NCBI GenBank assembly: GCA_013146195.2 | Contig: CM028378.1 | Span: 77,157,254-77,221,253, forward strand | Source of the DNA: Codonopsis lanceolata | Taxonomy: Eukaryota > Streptophyta > Magnoliopsida > Asterales > Campanulaceae | DNA length: 64,000 nucleotides | Direction of reading: 5' to 3' | Part shown: one piece after another, positions 48,070 through 58,117 of the stretch | Layout: each line of letters starts with the position of its first letter | How positions within the stretch are numbered: the first letter of the stretch is position 1 | Translations under genes and position numbers: made by a program | The notes under the pieces: generated by a model | What the model saw: the letters and a program-made list of their open reading frames with translations, nothing else | Told to the model about the DNA's origin: nothing | The model's database searches: none

Positions 48070-48226
48070 CACCTTGCGGACGCAGGTGTGAAGGACCTTG
48101 CGACCGCAAGGTCCCCAAGAATGCGAATTGGCAATCGTCATCGACATGGGAAATCGCCAGAATCTCAACCGCTTTGACTGACCACCTTGCGGACGCAAGG
48201 TGTGGCAGACCTTGCGACCGCAAGGT
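48070..48226. repeat. Internal ACCTTGCG/CGCAAGGT hairpin pairs
   Basis: Two pairs of near-palindromes of the same type as in the LTRs: CCTTGCGGACGCA..., CCTTGCGACCGCAAGG (48094-48112), then both again at 48183-48226. Within each pair the GGAC-centred form comes first and the GACC-centred form second. Confidence 0.85.
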
Positions 48227-48696
48227 CCCTCTTTATAAAGCCGTGCCGTTCTTCTTCAAAATCACACGTAAATCTTCCTCTCTTCTCCAAGCAGCCAGCA
48301 GCCAGCCCCCAACCTCCCAAAATTCCAGAGATCGCTTCAATTCGGCACATACACTCAAGATCTCTCTCTCCTCTTCAAAACTCTTCACCTCCCTCATCCA
48401 TCCTTCCATCATTGCACTCCACAAGGTAGAAGACTAAGAAGAAGAAGAGGAAACCTCCATTGTTGCCGACGAAGATCAAGCTCCACTCCGGCTGCACTCA
48501 CTCTATTCAGGCTGCAATCAAGTAACACTAACACCCTTTTTAATTTCATACGTAAAATATTTGCATGCTAGGGTGCTAGAGAGTTTTTAACGTAGATAAA
48601 ATTTTGCATGCTTAGAATAAAATTTTAATTTTTAAAATTTTAAAACCACAATTTTAATTGTTAAACTTTTTAGTTTTTAAATTTTATTTCAAACAA

Positions 48697-49900
48697 AAAT
48701 GTTCCGTAGAAATTCGCTTCATCCTCGGCCCCGCCAGAGGAAGAGCATAATTTTGACATAACCCGATTCGTGTCCTACGAGGCATCGAAAGGTACACTAA
48801 CAAGCTCTCCAAGTCCTTGGTGCCCGAAAGGGATTCAAGGTCAAGACTTTGGTATCCGTCCCAACTCGATAGCTCGTAGGTGGGGGCTTTTGTTAGATTC
48901 TCCGCCAAGGGATGCTGTAGTCCCTATTGTCCGAGAATTCTACGCCAATGGTAACATTGGCATGGATGGTGGTGTGCTAGACACTGTTAATGTTAGGAAT
49001 ACTGTAGTTGATTTTTCGGCCCAAAGCATTAACACTTATTTCGGCACCTCCAACTTTGCGGTTGGTGCCGATAACTATAGCACACACCTCAACCCCCATA
49101 TCCCTGTCGAGGTAGTCAATGCTGCCATCGCTCTCCCTGGTGTGGAGTGGTCCTATAGCCGTAACCCACCTTTTGGACCACGCACCATGAGAGAGTCCTT
49201 TCTCCAAGACACGGCCAAGCCCGTGTATAAATTTGTTTGACGCCTCATCATGCCCTCAAGTCACCAAAACACGGTGAATTGGGAGAGGGCTGCCTTGACC
49301 TACACCATTATGATCGGTGGGTCCATTGATGTTGGCCGCTTGATCAACGGCCAAATCAAGACCCTTATTAGAGGTAGGACGAATGCGGGGTTCGCTCCCG
49401 CATTTGATTACCGATTTGTGTAGGGGGAGCAGCGTGAGAATGCCCAAACACGCGAGAGGTCAAGGCTAGTCCGGTCATTACAGGGCCATTTTGTTTGAAC
49501 ATCACCAGTGAGAGTGAGGGTTCCTCAAGAGGAGGAACCCGAAGAGGAGGAGGAGGACCCACTCGTGGAGATCTCCAACAGATTGGAGGAGCCGCCCTCC
49601 AAAATGACATGATGGGTCGGCAGTTGGCACAAATGCGTGCCGACTGCCGAATTTTTCGGTTGGTTAACACCGTGGGACGAATCTGTCCAATCTGTATGGA
49701 TTCCCTCCGGCACGATCCCCGAAGTTTCGTCCTCGTTCGTTATTTCCGCCCGACTCACCGTGAGTCGAGGCCCAAGTTCCCCTCTTTCGTTAGGTGGACC
49801 CGCTATCTCCTTTTGATATTTGTCCTACCCCATCAATCCTCTAATATGTTCCTCTATTTTGAGGACAAAATAGAAATTAAGTTTGGGGGGATTTAAAACT
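48697..49900 (+). pseudogene. Extra ORF of the Athila-like element (plant transposon protein domain)
   Basis: Starts MFRRN near 48698, frameshifts, then a long frame 48770-49240: WGLLLDSPPRDAVVPIVREF, YANGNIGMDGGVLDTVNVRN, VDFSAQSINTYFGTSN. After a stop at 49240 the same frame gives RLIMPSSHQNTVNWERAAL and GGSIDVGRLINGQI. This is the 'putative plant transposon protein' domain (PF20167), often found as an extra ORF in Athila-like elements. The C-terminal part (49497-49900) is acidic in one frame and broken. The function of the domain is not established. Confidence 0.65.
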
Positions 49901-52043
49901 TTAAGTCTTAGCAGTCCTAGCCTAACGAGGAATGGAGTTGGGCTATGTCGTTAGGGTGAAAGAAAATTTCTTTTCTTGATGACCATTTAACTCTTCACCC
50001 TATTTTTCTGTTTTTATTTTTTCTTATTTTCGGAGTTGTTGGCATGACCAGAATACTATAATAGGAAGGACCTTTAGGGTCCTAACAATTTGTGTCATCG
50101 CCATCATCTCCAAATTTCTTAAAAAATATATTTATAAAAAAAAATTATTTCAAAATATTCATCCTCGAGTTTAGGTGTGGTAATGCTAGTCGTAGTCATC
50201 ATGAGGAGATTAGTGCAATGAACCGCATAGTTAGTCCATAGATCCCAGAATTTACTTAATTTTGCGAAACTTTTACTTTTCTCCAAATTCTTCATGCACT
50301 CACACCACCATAATTATGGATTAATTAGAATAGTTTTATAAAGTTTATAACACCTATTTCACTTCAACAAGATATGCACAAGAATATGATGCATAGCCAT
50401 TCGAACATAATTGTTGCATTAAATTGTAACTTAGGGTCAATTGCATGATAGTTAGATCCCTTGATTTTTCTCATTTATATATCTCAAGCACACTTTCGAA
50501 CCGTGTCTGCATGTTAGTCTCAATTGTCCCTACCATCTGTCTTAGCGAATGCTTATGTGAAATCCAGTGATGCTAAACACTCAACCCCAATTCCCATAGT
50601 TGATATGATATTTTGTGTTGTCTTACTTGCTTTAAATACTATGTGAGCATTTGGCATTAAGAAATGACTTAGGCCATCTTTGGATCGTTAGAGCCTAAAT
50701 ATTCCCTGACCTATACTAAAATATATCCCTAGTGTCCCCTTTGAGCCTAATGAAAAAGAATGGAGTGTGCTAAGCACACTATTGAAACCCCCATTCGCCA
50801 TCGTTTCTATTACCTACATTAACTTAACCCTAAAAGCCTATACACATTTAGCCTACCCTTTGAGAGAGTAGGATGTGGGTGGGAAATTGATTCTAAGAGG
50901 ACCACTTCTTTTCAGTTAGGCCATTTTTCAGAAGGCTTGTTCCTTCCGTCGTCGAAAAAAAAAAAACATGTGTCGACGAAAAATGAAACGGAAGAAGAAG
51001 AGTGTAAACAAAGATTCAAATGGAAGCATAGCTTTCAAGAGAAAAATATGTTAGAAAAATCATGCTGATAAGAATGATGTGATATTTTTAGAAGAATTTA
51101 TTGCCCAAAACAAGTTTGGGGGGGGGGGGAAAGAAGAAAACTTTAAAGTTACAGAAAGCACCCCTCCACTTGTGGTCTTTGCAGGTCCTAGCCTAAATAG
51201 GGAAAACTTCCTTTTGCTTGGAAGTATGAGGGATAAAGGGTAGTCTTACTCTCTCACTTTGAATTCTAATTCCTTTCCTTCATATCCCCCAACACCTTGG
51301 CCTTACATTACAAGCTTATAAAGACCTAATGATCTTCTTGCCAATGCTTATGTTGTTTTTACTGTCAAGTGAGTAACATGAAATTGATCACACACTTCTT
51401 ATTCTTATTATTTACCCTAAAAGCTCACTGTGTTAGCATAATCTTAGCTATTACAAGTCATTGGGATAAGAGAGCATTGTATGTCATACATAGAAGTGCC
51501 TGGGATGGATGTATAAGTCTTTTAAATCCTTGGGACCTTTCTGTCTGTAACTGACCAAGTTTGGATGGTAGATCTCATAACTCTTAATGCATGATTTTCT
51601 ATTAAACTTTGATTTTCATATGAATGTGGTGTTTAGCTTAATAAAACTGTTTTAGTTAAGATATTCCTTAAGACTGGTGATCACACACACACAGAGAAAT
51701 TAGAAGTAGTAGCAGTCTTAAGAAAAGACTAGTTGGTTCTATATGACTAAGCCTACATATATGTGGTGAGCACCAAACTGAGATTACATACATGCCATAC
51801 ACTTATAACTTGAGATGAAGCCAAAAAGATTTTATGTTTTATTGTAGTGTAATTTTAGTCGCTTTTGCATTTATTTGTTTTTGTATTTATCTGCATAGTC
51901 GAGTCACTCGTTAGAGTCTCCTTGAGTTTGTGGGTTTATAGAGGAGTGTAAATAGTGTCACCCTCACAAAAAGATTTTAATTTTTATTATTTATATGCTT
52001 TTGTATTTATAAGTTTATTTGTTTACTCGTGGACGAGCAAAGT
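49901..52043 (+). other. Long 3' noncoding region of the Athila-like element
   Basis: About 2.1 kb without a supported gene. It includes AAGTTTGGGGG purine tracts (49877-49890 and a G-run at 51111-51129) resembling the true PPT, and an ACAC run near 51684. Confidence 0.7.
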
Positions 52044-52060
52044 TCAAGTTTGGGGGTATT
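52044..52060 (+). other. Polypurine tract of the Athila-like element
   Basis: CAAGTTTGGGGGTATT directly before the 3' LTR at 52061, the expected place for plus-strand priming. Confidence 0.7.
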
Positions 52061-53361
52061 TGATCGATGTATTTTATACGTCGATTTTATATACTTCTAA
52101 GACTTAAATTATGCTATTTCACGAGGCTTTTGGTTACTAATATATGTTTTCGGTGAGTTTTGTAAGTTTCAGGTTAATTGTGAAAATACACGAAACTCCA
52201 GGGTTTTAAGTGCAAATTACAAGAAGGGCCAAAAGGAAAATTGAAGAAAAATGAAGGCTGGGACACCTTGCGGACGCAAGGTGCCTCACCTGCGACCGCA
52301 AGGTAGGCAGTACGGGTAGAAAAGGCTCAAGTCAAGATTTCCAAGGCCGGACATACTGGAGACCTTGCGGACGCAAGGTACCCAGCACCTTGCGACCGCA
52401 AGGTGGGCAGAATGCGACTTATTCGGATTTTCACACAGTCATTCGATCCAATTACAACTCCCGAGTATATATAGAAGCCAGATACCGAACCAAATAGAGG
52501 GAGGACGGCTGGAAGCTCTCTTTTCACAGATTTTAGGTAGTTTTAGATTGTATAACATAGTTAGATCCTGTAATTTCAAGTATCGAAGATCAAATCATGT
52601 ATCCGATCATCTCCATGTGCTGTTCATTGTCTATGATGAACTAAATCATCCATAATCTAGGAGGTGGGAGGTAACTTGTATCGAATTTATGTTTTGATTC
52701 ATACATATATGTCTATTCAATGCTTGTTGATTGTGTTGTTTATCAACCCCTATATTATTTTGCTTTGAACAAATGAATGTAATCGCAAATAATAAAGGCT
52801 TAGAGGTGCGGATAACTGCATGACCAAGTGCATATGTCGTACACTGGCTCACCAACACAATAAATTGGACCTATCGATGCACGAGAGTGATAAGTTAGGA
52901 CCAGGTTCTTACATGATCTAGGTGACAGATAGATCATAAATCTAGGTGACAGCTAGATTGACAGTTCCTGTGCTTAGGATATAGAATGGATGAATTTTGC
53001 GGGGATGGAGGCTGAACCAATTGTTCAACAGACTATATATATTTTTAGTGAACGAACCCAATGCATTCAATGACATTATTATGAATTGAACATAAAGGAG
53101 ATATAAGTGAAACCCAGAATCCTAGATTTCCACTCACCATAAGATCTTCATATCTGTTATTACTGTCTAACTAGTCAAACATCTATAAATAGTAGTTTAG
53201 AGTAGAATTAAACATAAAAACCCCCTTAGGTTAATAATTTGCTGTCAATAATTGCACTGTTCGTGATCACTTGTCTCTGTGGGTTCGACCCTTGCTTCCA
53301 ATACTATTCTATAATAGTCTTGTTCACTTGCAAGGAAAAAGATTAAATAAAACATCGATCA
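52061..53361 (+). repeat. Athila-like 3' LTR
   Basis: 1301 bp, starting TGATCGATGT and ending ACATCGATCA. Two complete hairpin pairs lie at 52264-52305 and 52362-52405. A TATA-like TATATATAGAAGCC (about 52466) is a plausible promoter. Confidence 0.9.
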
Positions 53362-53639
53362 TCTGCCATGAGAAAACTTACCAATGAGTGTGTGTTGGAA
53401 AGGCTGAGCCAAATGATGAACAATCTCATCAGTAACTTTCAGAGATGGTTCCCCTTTATATGAAGACTGGGGAATCATGAAGGCAAGAGGGTTTGAAGAA
53501 GGAGGGGGAGGGGAAGAAGAGAGAACTTGCACAAAAGAAGGAGGGTGATCCGTAGGGTTGGGAGCCGGCGCTGCCATGGCAGCCTCACCCAAGGATGGTC
53601 GATTTAGGGCAACCAAAAAGAGCCGCTTCTAGAAAACAA

Positions 53640-55904
53640 AAATCAACAAAAATCTTAGCTCCTTTCCTTCTATGGAGGATGTTTTTGTAGCTGTTAAGAA
53701 TTTAAGTGGAGATAGTGCTGCTGGTCCAGATGGATTTACTGGACAGTTTTATGTATCTTGTTGGGATATCATTGGTGCGGATTTTTTTCAGGCTGTGCTA
53801 GAATTTTTTGCAGGGTTCCAACTTCCTCGCTCTTAGTCAAGTACTTTAATAGCTACTATCCCGAAGCATGATAATCCTCTTTCTTTTCAAGATTTCCGGC
53901 CAATCAGTTTATGTAACTTTTGCAATAAAGTGATTTCTAAGGTTCTTTCTAGTCGTTTGGCGAAAATTCTTCCCTCTATAATTTCTAAGAATCAAAGTGG
54001 TTTTGTCAAAGGCCGGGTGATTCATGATAATATTTTATTAGCTCAGGAGCTAATGTCTCACATCAACAAAAAAGTGGCTGGATCTAATATAGCCATTAAA
54101 TTGGATATTGCTAAGGCTTTCGACAGGGTCTCATGGGTTTATCTTTTTAAAGTTCTTAAGAAATTTGGCTTTAATGAGACTTTTATAGATCTTGTGTGGC
54201 GTCTGATCTCAGATAATTGGTTCTCGGTGCTAATAAATGGAGAAGCTTCTGGTTTTTTTCATTCTACTCGTGGATTGCGGCAAGGAGATCCCCTTTCTCC
54301 TAGTCTTTTTATTATATCTGCGGAGGTTCTTAGCCATGCTTTAAATGATCTCCATCTCTCTTCTCGTCATTGCAGTTTCTTTACTCAGAGTGGTTGTCCC
54401 ATTATCTCGCACCTAGCCTTTGTGGATGATATTTTGATTTTCTGTAATGGGGCTGGTCCCTCTTTAAGGAAACATCGTAAGGTTCTTTCTCTTTATGAGA
54501 GCTGTTCAGGTCAGAAAATTAATTCTTCGAAGAGTAATTTTGTCTCTAGCCCTTCTCTTCCATCTATTCACAGATCTAATATTGCCCGCAGATTGGGTTT
54601 TCATTGGAAGCCTCTTCCTTTAATTTATTTGGGTTGTCCGCTTTACGTGGGAAAGTGTTTAAAGAAATATTTCGATTCCATCTTACTTAAAATTTGAGGC
54701 AAAATTGAATCTTGGCTGGGCAACCTTCTTTTTGCTGCTAGTCGTATTACGTTGATTAATCACGTCCTTCAATCCATGGCTGTTTATCTTTTAGCTGTTC
54801 TTGATCCTCCAGTTGGTGTGGTTAACCAGATTGAGTCCATGTTAGCTAATTTTTTCTGGGGTCAGAATGAGGCTAAATAGAAATTGCATTGGGTGGCTTG
54901 GGCTAAATGTTGTACCCCGATTAAGGAAGGAGGTCTGGGAATTCGATCTATGGGTGATATTATAAAAGCCTATTCCATAAATCTCTGGTGGAAGTTTCGG
55001 ACTCAAGACAGTCTCTGGATTCGGTTCTTCAAAGCAAAGTATTGTTTGCGGTCTCATCCTTGTGCTGCCCCTACTCATGGTTCTCATATTTGGCAGCGTA
55101 TGACTGCCATCAGACCAGTGGTCGAGCAGTTTATTTACTAGAATATCGGCAAAGGTAATTGCTCTATTTGGCTTGATAAGTGGCTGCCCAGTACATCTTT
55201 GTCAAGACCGCGAATCGCTTTGGATCGTTCGAGAGTCGCTTCGCTTCTCCTTCCATGACTTTGTTCTGATTTTCTCCCTCTTTCGGCCATACATTACATC
55301 TATTCCCAACAGATTGTTCTCTCTAACAATCCAGATACGGCAGTTTGGGCAGCATCTTCTAATGGCCGCTTCAACTTATCTTCAGCCTGGAAATCCATTA
55401 GGAGTCACCAATCTACTCTTCTTTCGGCTAATTTCATTTGGTTCTAAGCTTCTCTCCAGCCGTATAAGTGTGTTCCTTTGGAAGATTTTTCAGCTCAAAC
55501 TTCCTATTGATGAAGCTCTCTCCTATAAAGGATTCTCTCTAGCTTCAAAGTGTGCTTTCTGCCCAACAGGTTTTGCTGAAACTTTTTCCCATGTGTTTCT
55601 TCATAGCCACACTGCTTTTGAGGTTTGGAGGTATTTTAGTAATGTTTGCAACATCAATACTCATAGGTTATCTATCCCCCAAGCTTGCTTCTCTTGGTGG
55701 TTAGCTTCTAAATCTAATGCTTCTCACATTCTTCTTCCTTCTTTGATTCTTTGGCATTTATGGAAGCATCAGAATTGTGCTATTTTTGATGGCTCCATTC
55801 TTTCCGCATCTCAAGTCATAAGGCTTATCAAGCAGGATCTCTTTGCTCACTTGAAGGCTGCTAATCGTCTTGGCTGCATCCCTAGCTCGTTAAGGCTGTT
55901 TTAA
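53640..55904 (+). pseudogene. LINE ORF2, reverse transcriptase and zf-RVT part
   Basis: The plus strand encodes the RT: NLSGDSAAGPDGFTGQFY, ATIPKHDNPLSFQDFRPISL, SRLAKILPSIISKNQSGFV, IAIKLDIAKAFDRVSW, GLRQGDPLSPSLF and catalytic box FVDDILIF (near 54430), then GGLGIRSMGDII and IWLDKWLP. The C-terminal region has the zf-RVT signature (ISVFLWKIFQLKLPIDEAL, CAFCPTGFAETFSHVFLHS). In-frame stops occur at about 53836, 54696, 54878 and 55139, plus a frameshift near 55190. No RNase H domain is seen. Confidence 0.9.
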
Positions 55905-56113
55905 TGGCTCTTGATTTTTTGTCCTCTCATGTTCGTATATCATAGGTCTTTTATTTGCCTTTGTATTTACTTCTCTTTCGAGGTAAGGCTCCTCTGTCCC
56001 CCCAATTATAAGGGTAAGGCTGATTGTCCCCCTCAAGTTTGTACCATTACTTATTTTATTAATAAAATCGCGCAGGGTGCCGCCCATGTTTCCTGAAAAA
56101 AAAAAAAAAAAAC
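55905..56113 (+). other. LINE 3' UTR and poly(A)
   Basis: GAGGTAAGGCTCCTCTGTCC, TAAGGGTAAGGCTGATTGTC and a terminal A run (56096-56112). The same 3' UTR words occur, reverse-complemented, at 15250-15370. Confidence 0.9.
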
Positions 56114-56361
56114 TACTTAGCAGATTTTGTTTCCTAAAATTAACCAATCCTTGTGTCATAAGGCTTAAGGTGGCCGGCCACCTTTCCAAGCAACTAGGCC
56201 ACTCCTTCCTTGCATGCCGTGCCATGCCTCCTAGATTCGTGCCCCCCTTCCAAGAAACCACTTGATCCCAACCTTTCATTCTTCTTGAGCTATGCCTTAT
56301 CTCTCTCTTGTCTTCCAAGAAATATTTCCACTCTATTTGCGGGTTGAACCCTCTTGTTGTA

Positions 56362-57203
56362 TCCTTGGTCCTTTGGCCCTTTAACCCATTTGTGTCACTG
56401 ATTTTATCCATCAAACATGGCTGCCTTGCTCCCCAAATATCGAACTCATGCATTCCTTTCAAACAACTTTGACCTTTAGAATCTTTGACCCTTGCTCCCG
56501 CATCATACTCCCTCTCTTGAAAAAGGATTGTCTTCAATCCTAGAGACTTCTTTGCTTGAGCTTCCCCTTGTAGTCCTATACTGATTCGTTCTCCCTTGGT
56601 TTTATTTGTAGGTTGTTTGGACAGCCCCTTCCTTTGTTGTTGATCGATCATATTCAAGTGTCCTAGACTTATGTCGAACCCCAATGCTAGAGCCTTCCCT
56701 CTTGCCTCTTGAAGTAAGATGACCACTTGTTTCTTCATGTCTTGTGTGCCTTTCCTTGACTGATCGTAGAGCTTCAAGGCCTTAAAGAATATATCCAAAA
56801 AGCTTGTCCATTTTTCGGTTTCGTCTTTCCCAAGGATCATGTGACAATCGAACTTGAATCCGTGGCCCTCGTAGGTAAATTTCTGGACTGACGGAGTACT
56901 TTCATCTACGCTTGTCTCGAAATTTTCACCCCACTTCTTTGTTTCTCAAACATCTCCAATCCGTGCGCTTGTCCAATTTGTTGTTTTCATGTTGATCTTT
57001 CCAACTACGTCTTCAATAATACCTATGTGACTGCCCTCTTGCTTTAAAGCAACCCCACGAGCTTCATCTTGAACAGCCCCAATTTTTATATCTTCCACCA
57101 AAACAGTTTCGGACCTTGTTTCTTTGAAAGCAGCCTCAATGTCCTTTGCTAAATTTGAAGCAGCCCCTTTGTCTATTTTTTTAACTTCCATACAGCCTTC
57201 CAC
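56362..57203 (-). pseudogene. Second ORF of the LARD-like element
   Basis: From 57203 the minus strand reads MEGCMEVKKIDKGAASNLAK and on to an in-frame TGA at 56946-56948, then in the same frame KKWGENFETS, KFTYEGHGFKFDCHMILGKD, SLGLKTILFQEREYDAGARV until the LTR at 56361. It overlaps the upstream ORF by about 30 bp. No known domain is recognised. The longer open frame that continues to 55890 is chimeric with LTR and LINE sequence. Confidence 0.5.
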
Positions 57204-58069
57204 GGTGGTTTGTAATCATAAGAGCTCCATGTTGGTGTATACTCACGTTTTTCCTTCCATGCCTTGCAAACCACTATAAAAATATGTCCGTGAACACGAA
57301 TTTGAATGGAAAAGTCACATACCTTGGCACAAATAATTTCGTGGAGTTGCAACTCTCCATACTTGTCTTCAATGTCGGCCATAAGTTGTTTTTCTTGTGT
57401 CAAGACGTCCATCCTATCTTCAAACAAACTTGCCTCCAAATCGGATTTTGGAATCCTTGATACAAAAGGACTTGGAATTTTACGGTCAGACGGATCTTCG
57501 AACACGTGCACTTGCTTCAATTCCTCATGAACCACCATTGATTTTTCTCTCTCATCCTCTTCATGTCTTTCTCTTTCACTTTCTTCCTTGGCAAGCTTTT
57601 CCTTTTCTTCTTTTTCCATCTTTTCAAGCTGCTCCTTTTCAACCGTTTCTTTTGCACGTCTTTCTTCTTCTTCTTCTTCTTTCTCATATTTTTCTTTGGC
57701 TTGTTTCTCTTCTTCTTCTTTTACCTTTTCCTTTGCTAACTTTAACTCATCAATTTCTTCCAATGTCAATACTTTTCCAAAGGGACATTCGGATGAGGGG
57801 TGACCATTACCTTCACATTTGTAGCCATCGAAAGGATAAGAAGAGACAATGGAAATTGACCATGGATCATAGTCATGAAAACCCTTTGAATTTGCAGCCC
57901 TAGAATATGTTTTGGAGCCACAAAATTTCTTCGAAGATGCTGCCTTCTTCACCACGTTTTTGTGTGGCAGCCACGTCTCACGATATTGTTGTAGCTGCTT
58001 AGTCAAGCGTTGAACATCACGTTTCATGGTATGTATTTCTTGGTCGAACCATGCTCCGTTGTCTTCCAT
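57173..58069 (-). CDS. Gag-like protein of the LARD-like element
   Basis: About 298 aa from ATG 58069 (MEDNGAWFDQEI); the upstream ORF start at 58216 lies inside the LTR and is unlikely. The N-terminal part has a coiled-coil-like stretch (MKRDVQRLTKQLQQYRETW) and KKFCGSK. Near residue 82, YKCEGNGHPSSECPF resembles a degenerate retroviral zinc knuckle (C...GH...C without the first cysteine pair). Residues about 95-190 form a long K/E-rich helix. It ends WKAVWKLKK. Role inferred as a structural protein of a non-autonomous element; no enzymatic domain. Confidence 0.5.
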   Translation of the reverse strand: MEDNGAWFDQEIHTMKRDVQRLTKQLQQYRETWLPHKNVVKKAASSKKFCGSKTYSRAANSKGFHDYDPWSISIVSSYPFDGYKCEGNGHPSSECPFGKVLTLEEIDELKLAKEKVKEEEEKQAKEKYEKEEEEEERRAKETVEKEQLEKMEKEEKEKLAKEESERERHEEDEREKSMVVHEELKQVHVFEDPSDRKIPSPFVSRIPKSDLEASLFEDRMDVLTQEKQLMADIEDKYGELQLHEIICAKVCDFSIQIRVHGHIFIVVCKAWKEKREYTPTWSSYDYKPPWKAVWKLKK

Positions 58070-58103
58070 GATCGTCCACGAAGTTGGAATCTGTGGATGC
58101 CTT

Positions 58104-58115
58104 GCTCTGATTCCA
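58104..58115 (-). other. Primer-binding site of the LARD-like element
   Basis: The minus strand reads TGGAATCAGAGC two bases after the LTR end, a one-mismatch tRNA-iMet site (TGGTATCAGAGC). It fixes the orientation of the element. Confidence 0.75.
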
Positions 58116-58117
58116 CT

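Larger units (their letters stand above)
41504..53361 (+). mobile_element. Athila-like Ty3 retrotransposon
   Basis: 11.9 kb with LTRs 41504-42772 and 52061-53361, each with perfect 10-bp inverted ends TGATCGATGT/ACATCGATCA. A perfect TSD TCTGC lies at 41499-41503 and 53362-53366. Order: LTR, PBS (tRNA-Asp type), gag, gap, RT, RNase H, integrase, an additional ORF with a plant-transposon-protein domain, long 3' region, PPT, LTR. The RT and integrase sequences and tRNA-Asp PBS fit the Athila lineage. Frameshifts and stops in gag, pol and the extra ORF make it inactive as assembled. Confidence 0.9.
40185..53577 (-). pseudogene. LINE ORF1 (DUF4283, zinc knuckle), split by retrotransposon
   Basis: The 5' part is 53577-53362 (ATG at 53577; SFVQVLSSSPPPP, PFQHTLIGKFSHGR); the 3' part is 41503-40185, with the Athila-like element between. 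The second part gives the DUF4283 domain (SLGHLDSKHILIQVNHDEDY, WIKDQWYVGRFPMRVFKW), a CCHC knuckle CTHCYRQGHAVETC and a variable acidic tail including SPNRFAILEDLNEE. One in-frame TAG at about 40435 interrupts the tail. ORF1 proteins of plant LINEs bind RNA in the transposition particle. Confidence 0.8.
38966..56110. mobile_element. Full-length LINE with 5' inversion, split by an Athila-like element
   Basis: The minus strand carries 5' UTR, ORF1 and the endonuclease part of ORF2 (from about 53630 to 38966); the plus strand carries the RT part of ORF2, 3' UTR and poly(A) (53640-56110). Protein sequence at the two break ends (NYFQAQLSADP at 38975 and SMEDVFVAVKNLSGDSAAGP at 53665) lies close together in plant LINE ORF2, so little is missing. 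This head-to-head order is what twin priming gives. The flanking LTR shows the empty site; no long target duplication is present (AACTA at both edges is ambiguous). Confidence 0.8.
38172..56361 (-). repeat. 3' LTR of the LARD-like element, split by the LINE
   Basis: 38172-38965 matches 58118-58909 and 56111-56361 matches 58915-59172; the two parts are contiguous in the intact right LTR. Starts TGATGC; the inner end is CCTCTTGTTGTA. Confidence 0.85.

Noticed and set aside
55890..56840. 316-aa minus-strand ORF
   Set aside because: Runs across LARD interior, LTR, LINE poly(A) and LINE 3' UTR; only the part before 56361 belongs to one element.
57397..57903. 168-aa plus-strand ORF rich in L/F/P
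   Set aside because: Antisense of the K/E-rich coiled coil of the LARD gag-like protein.
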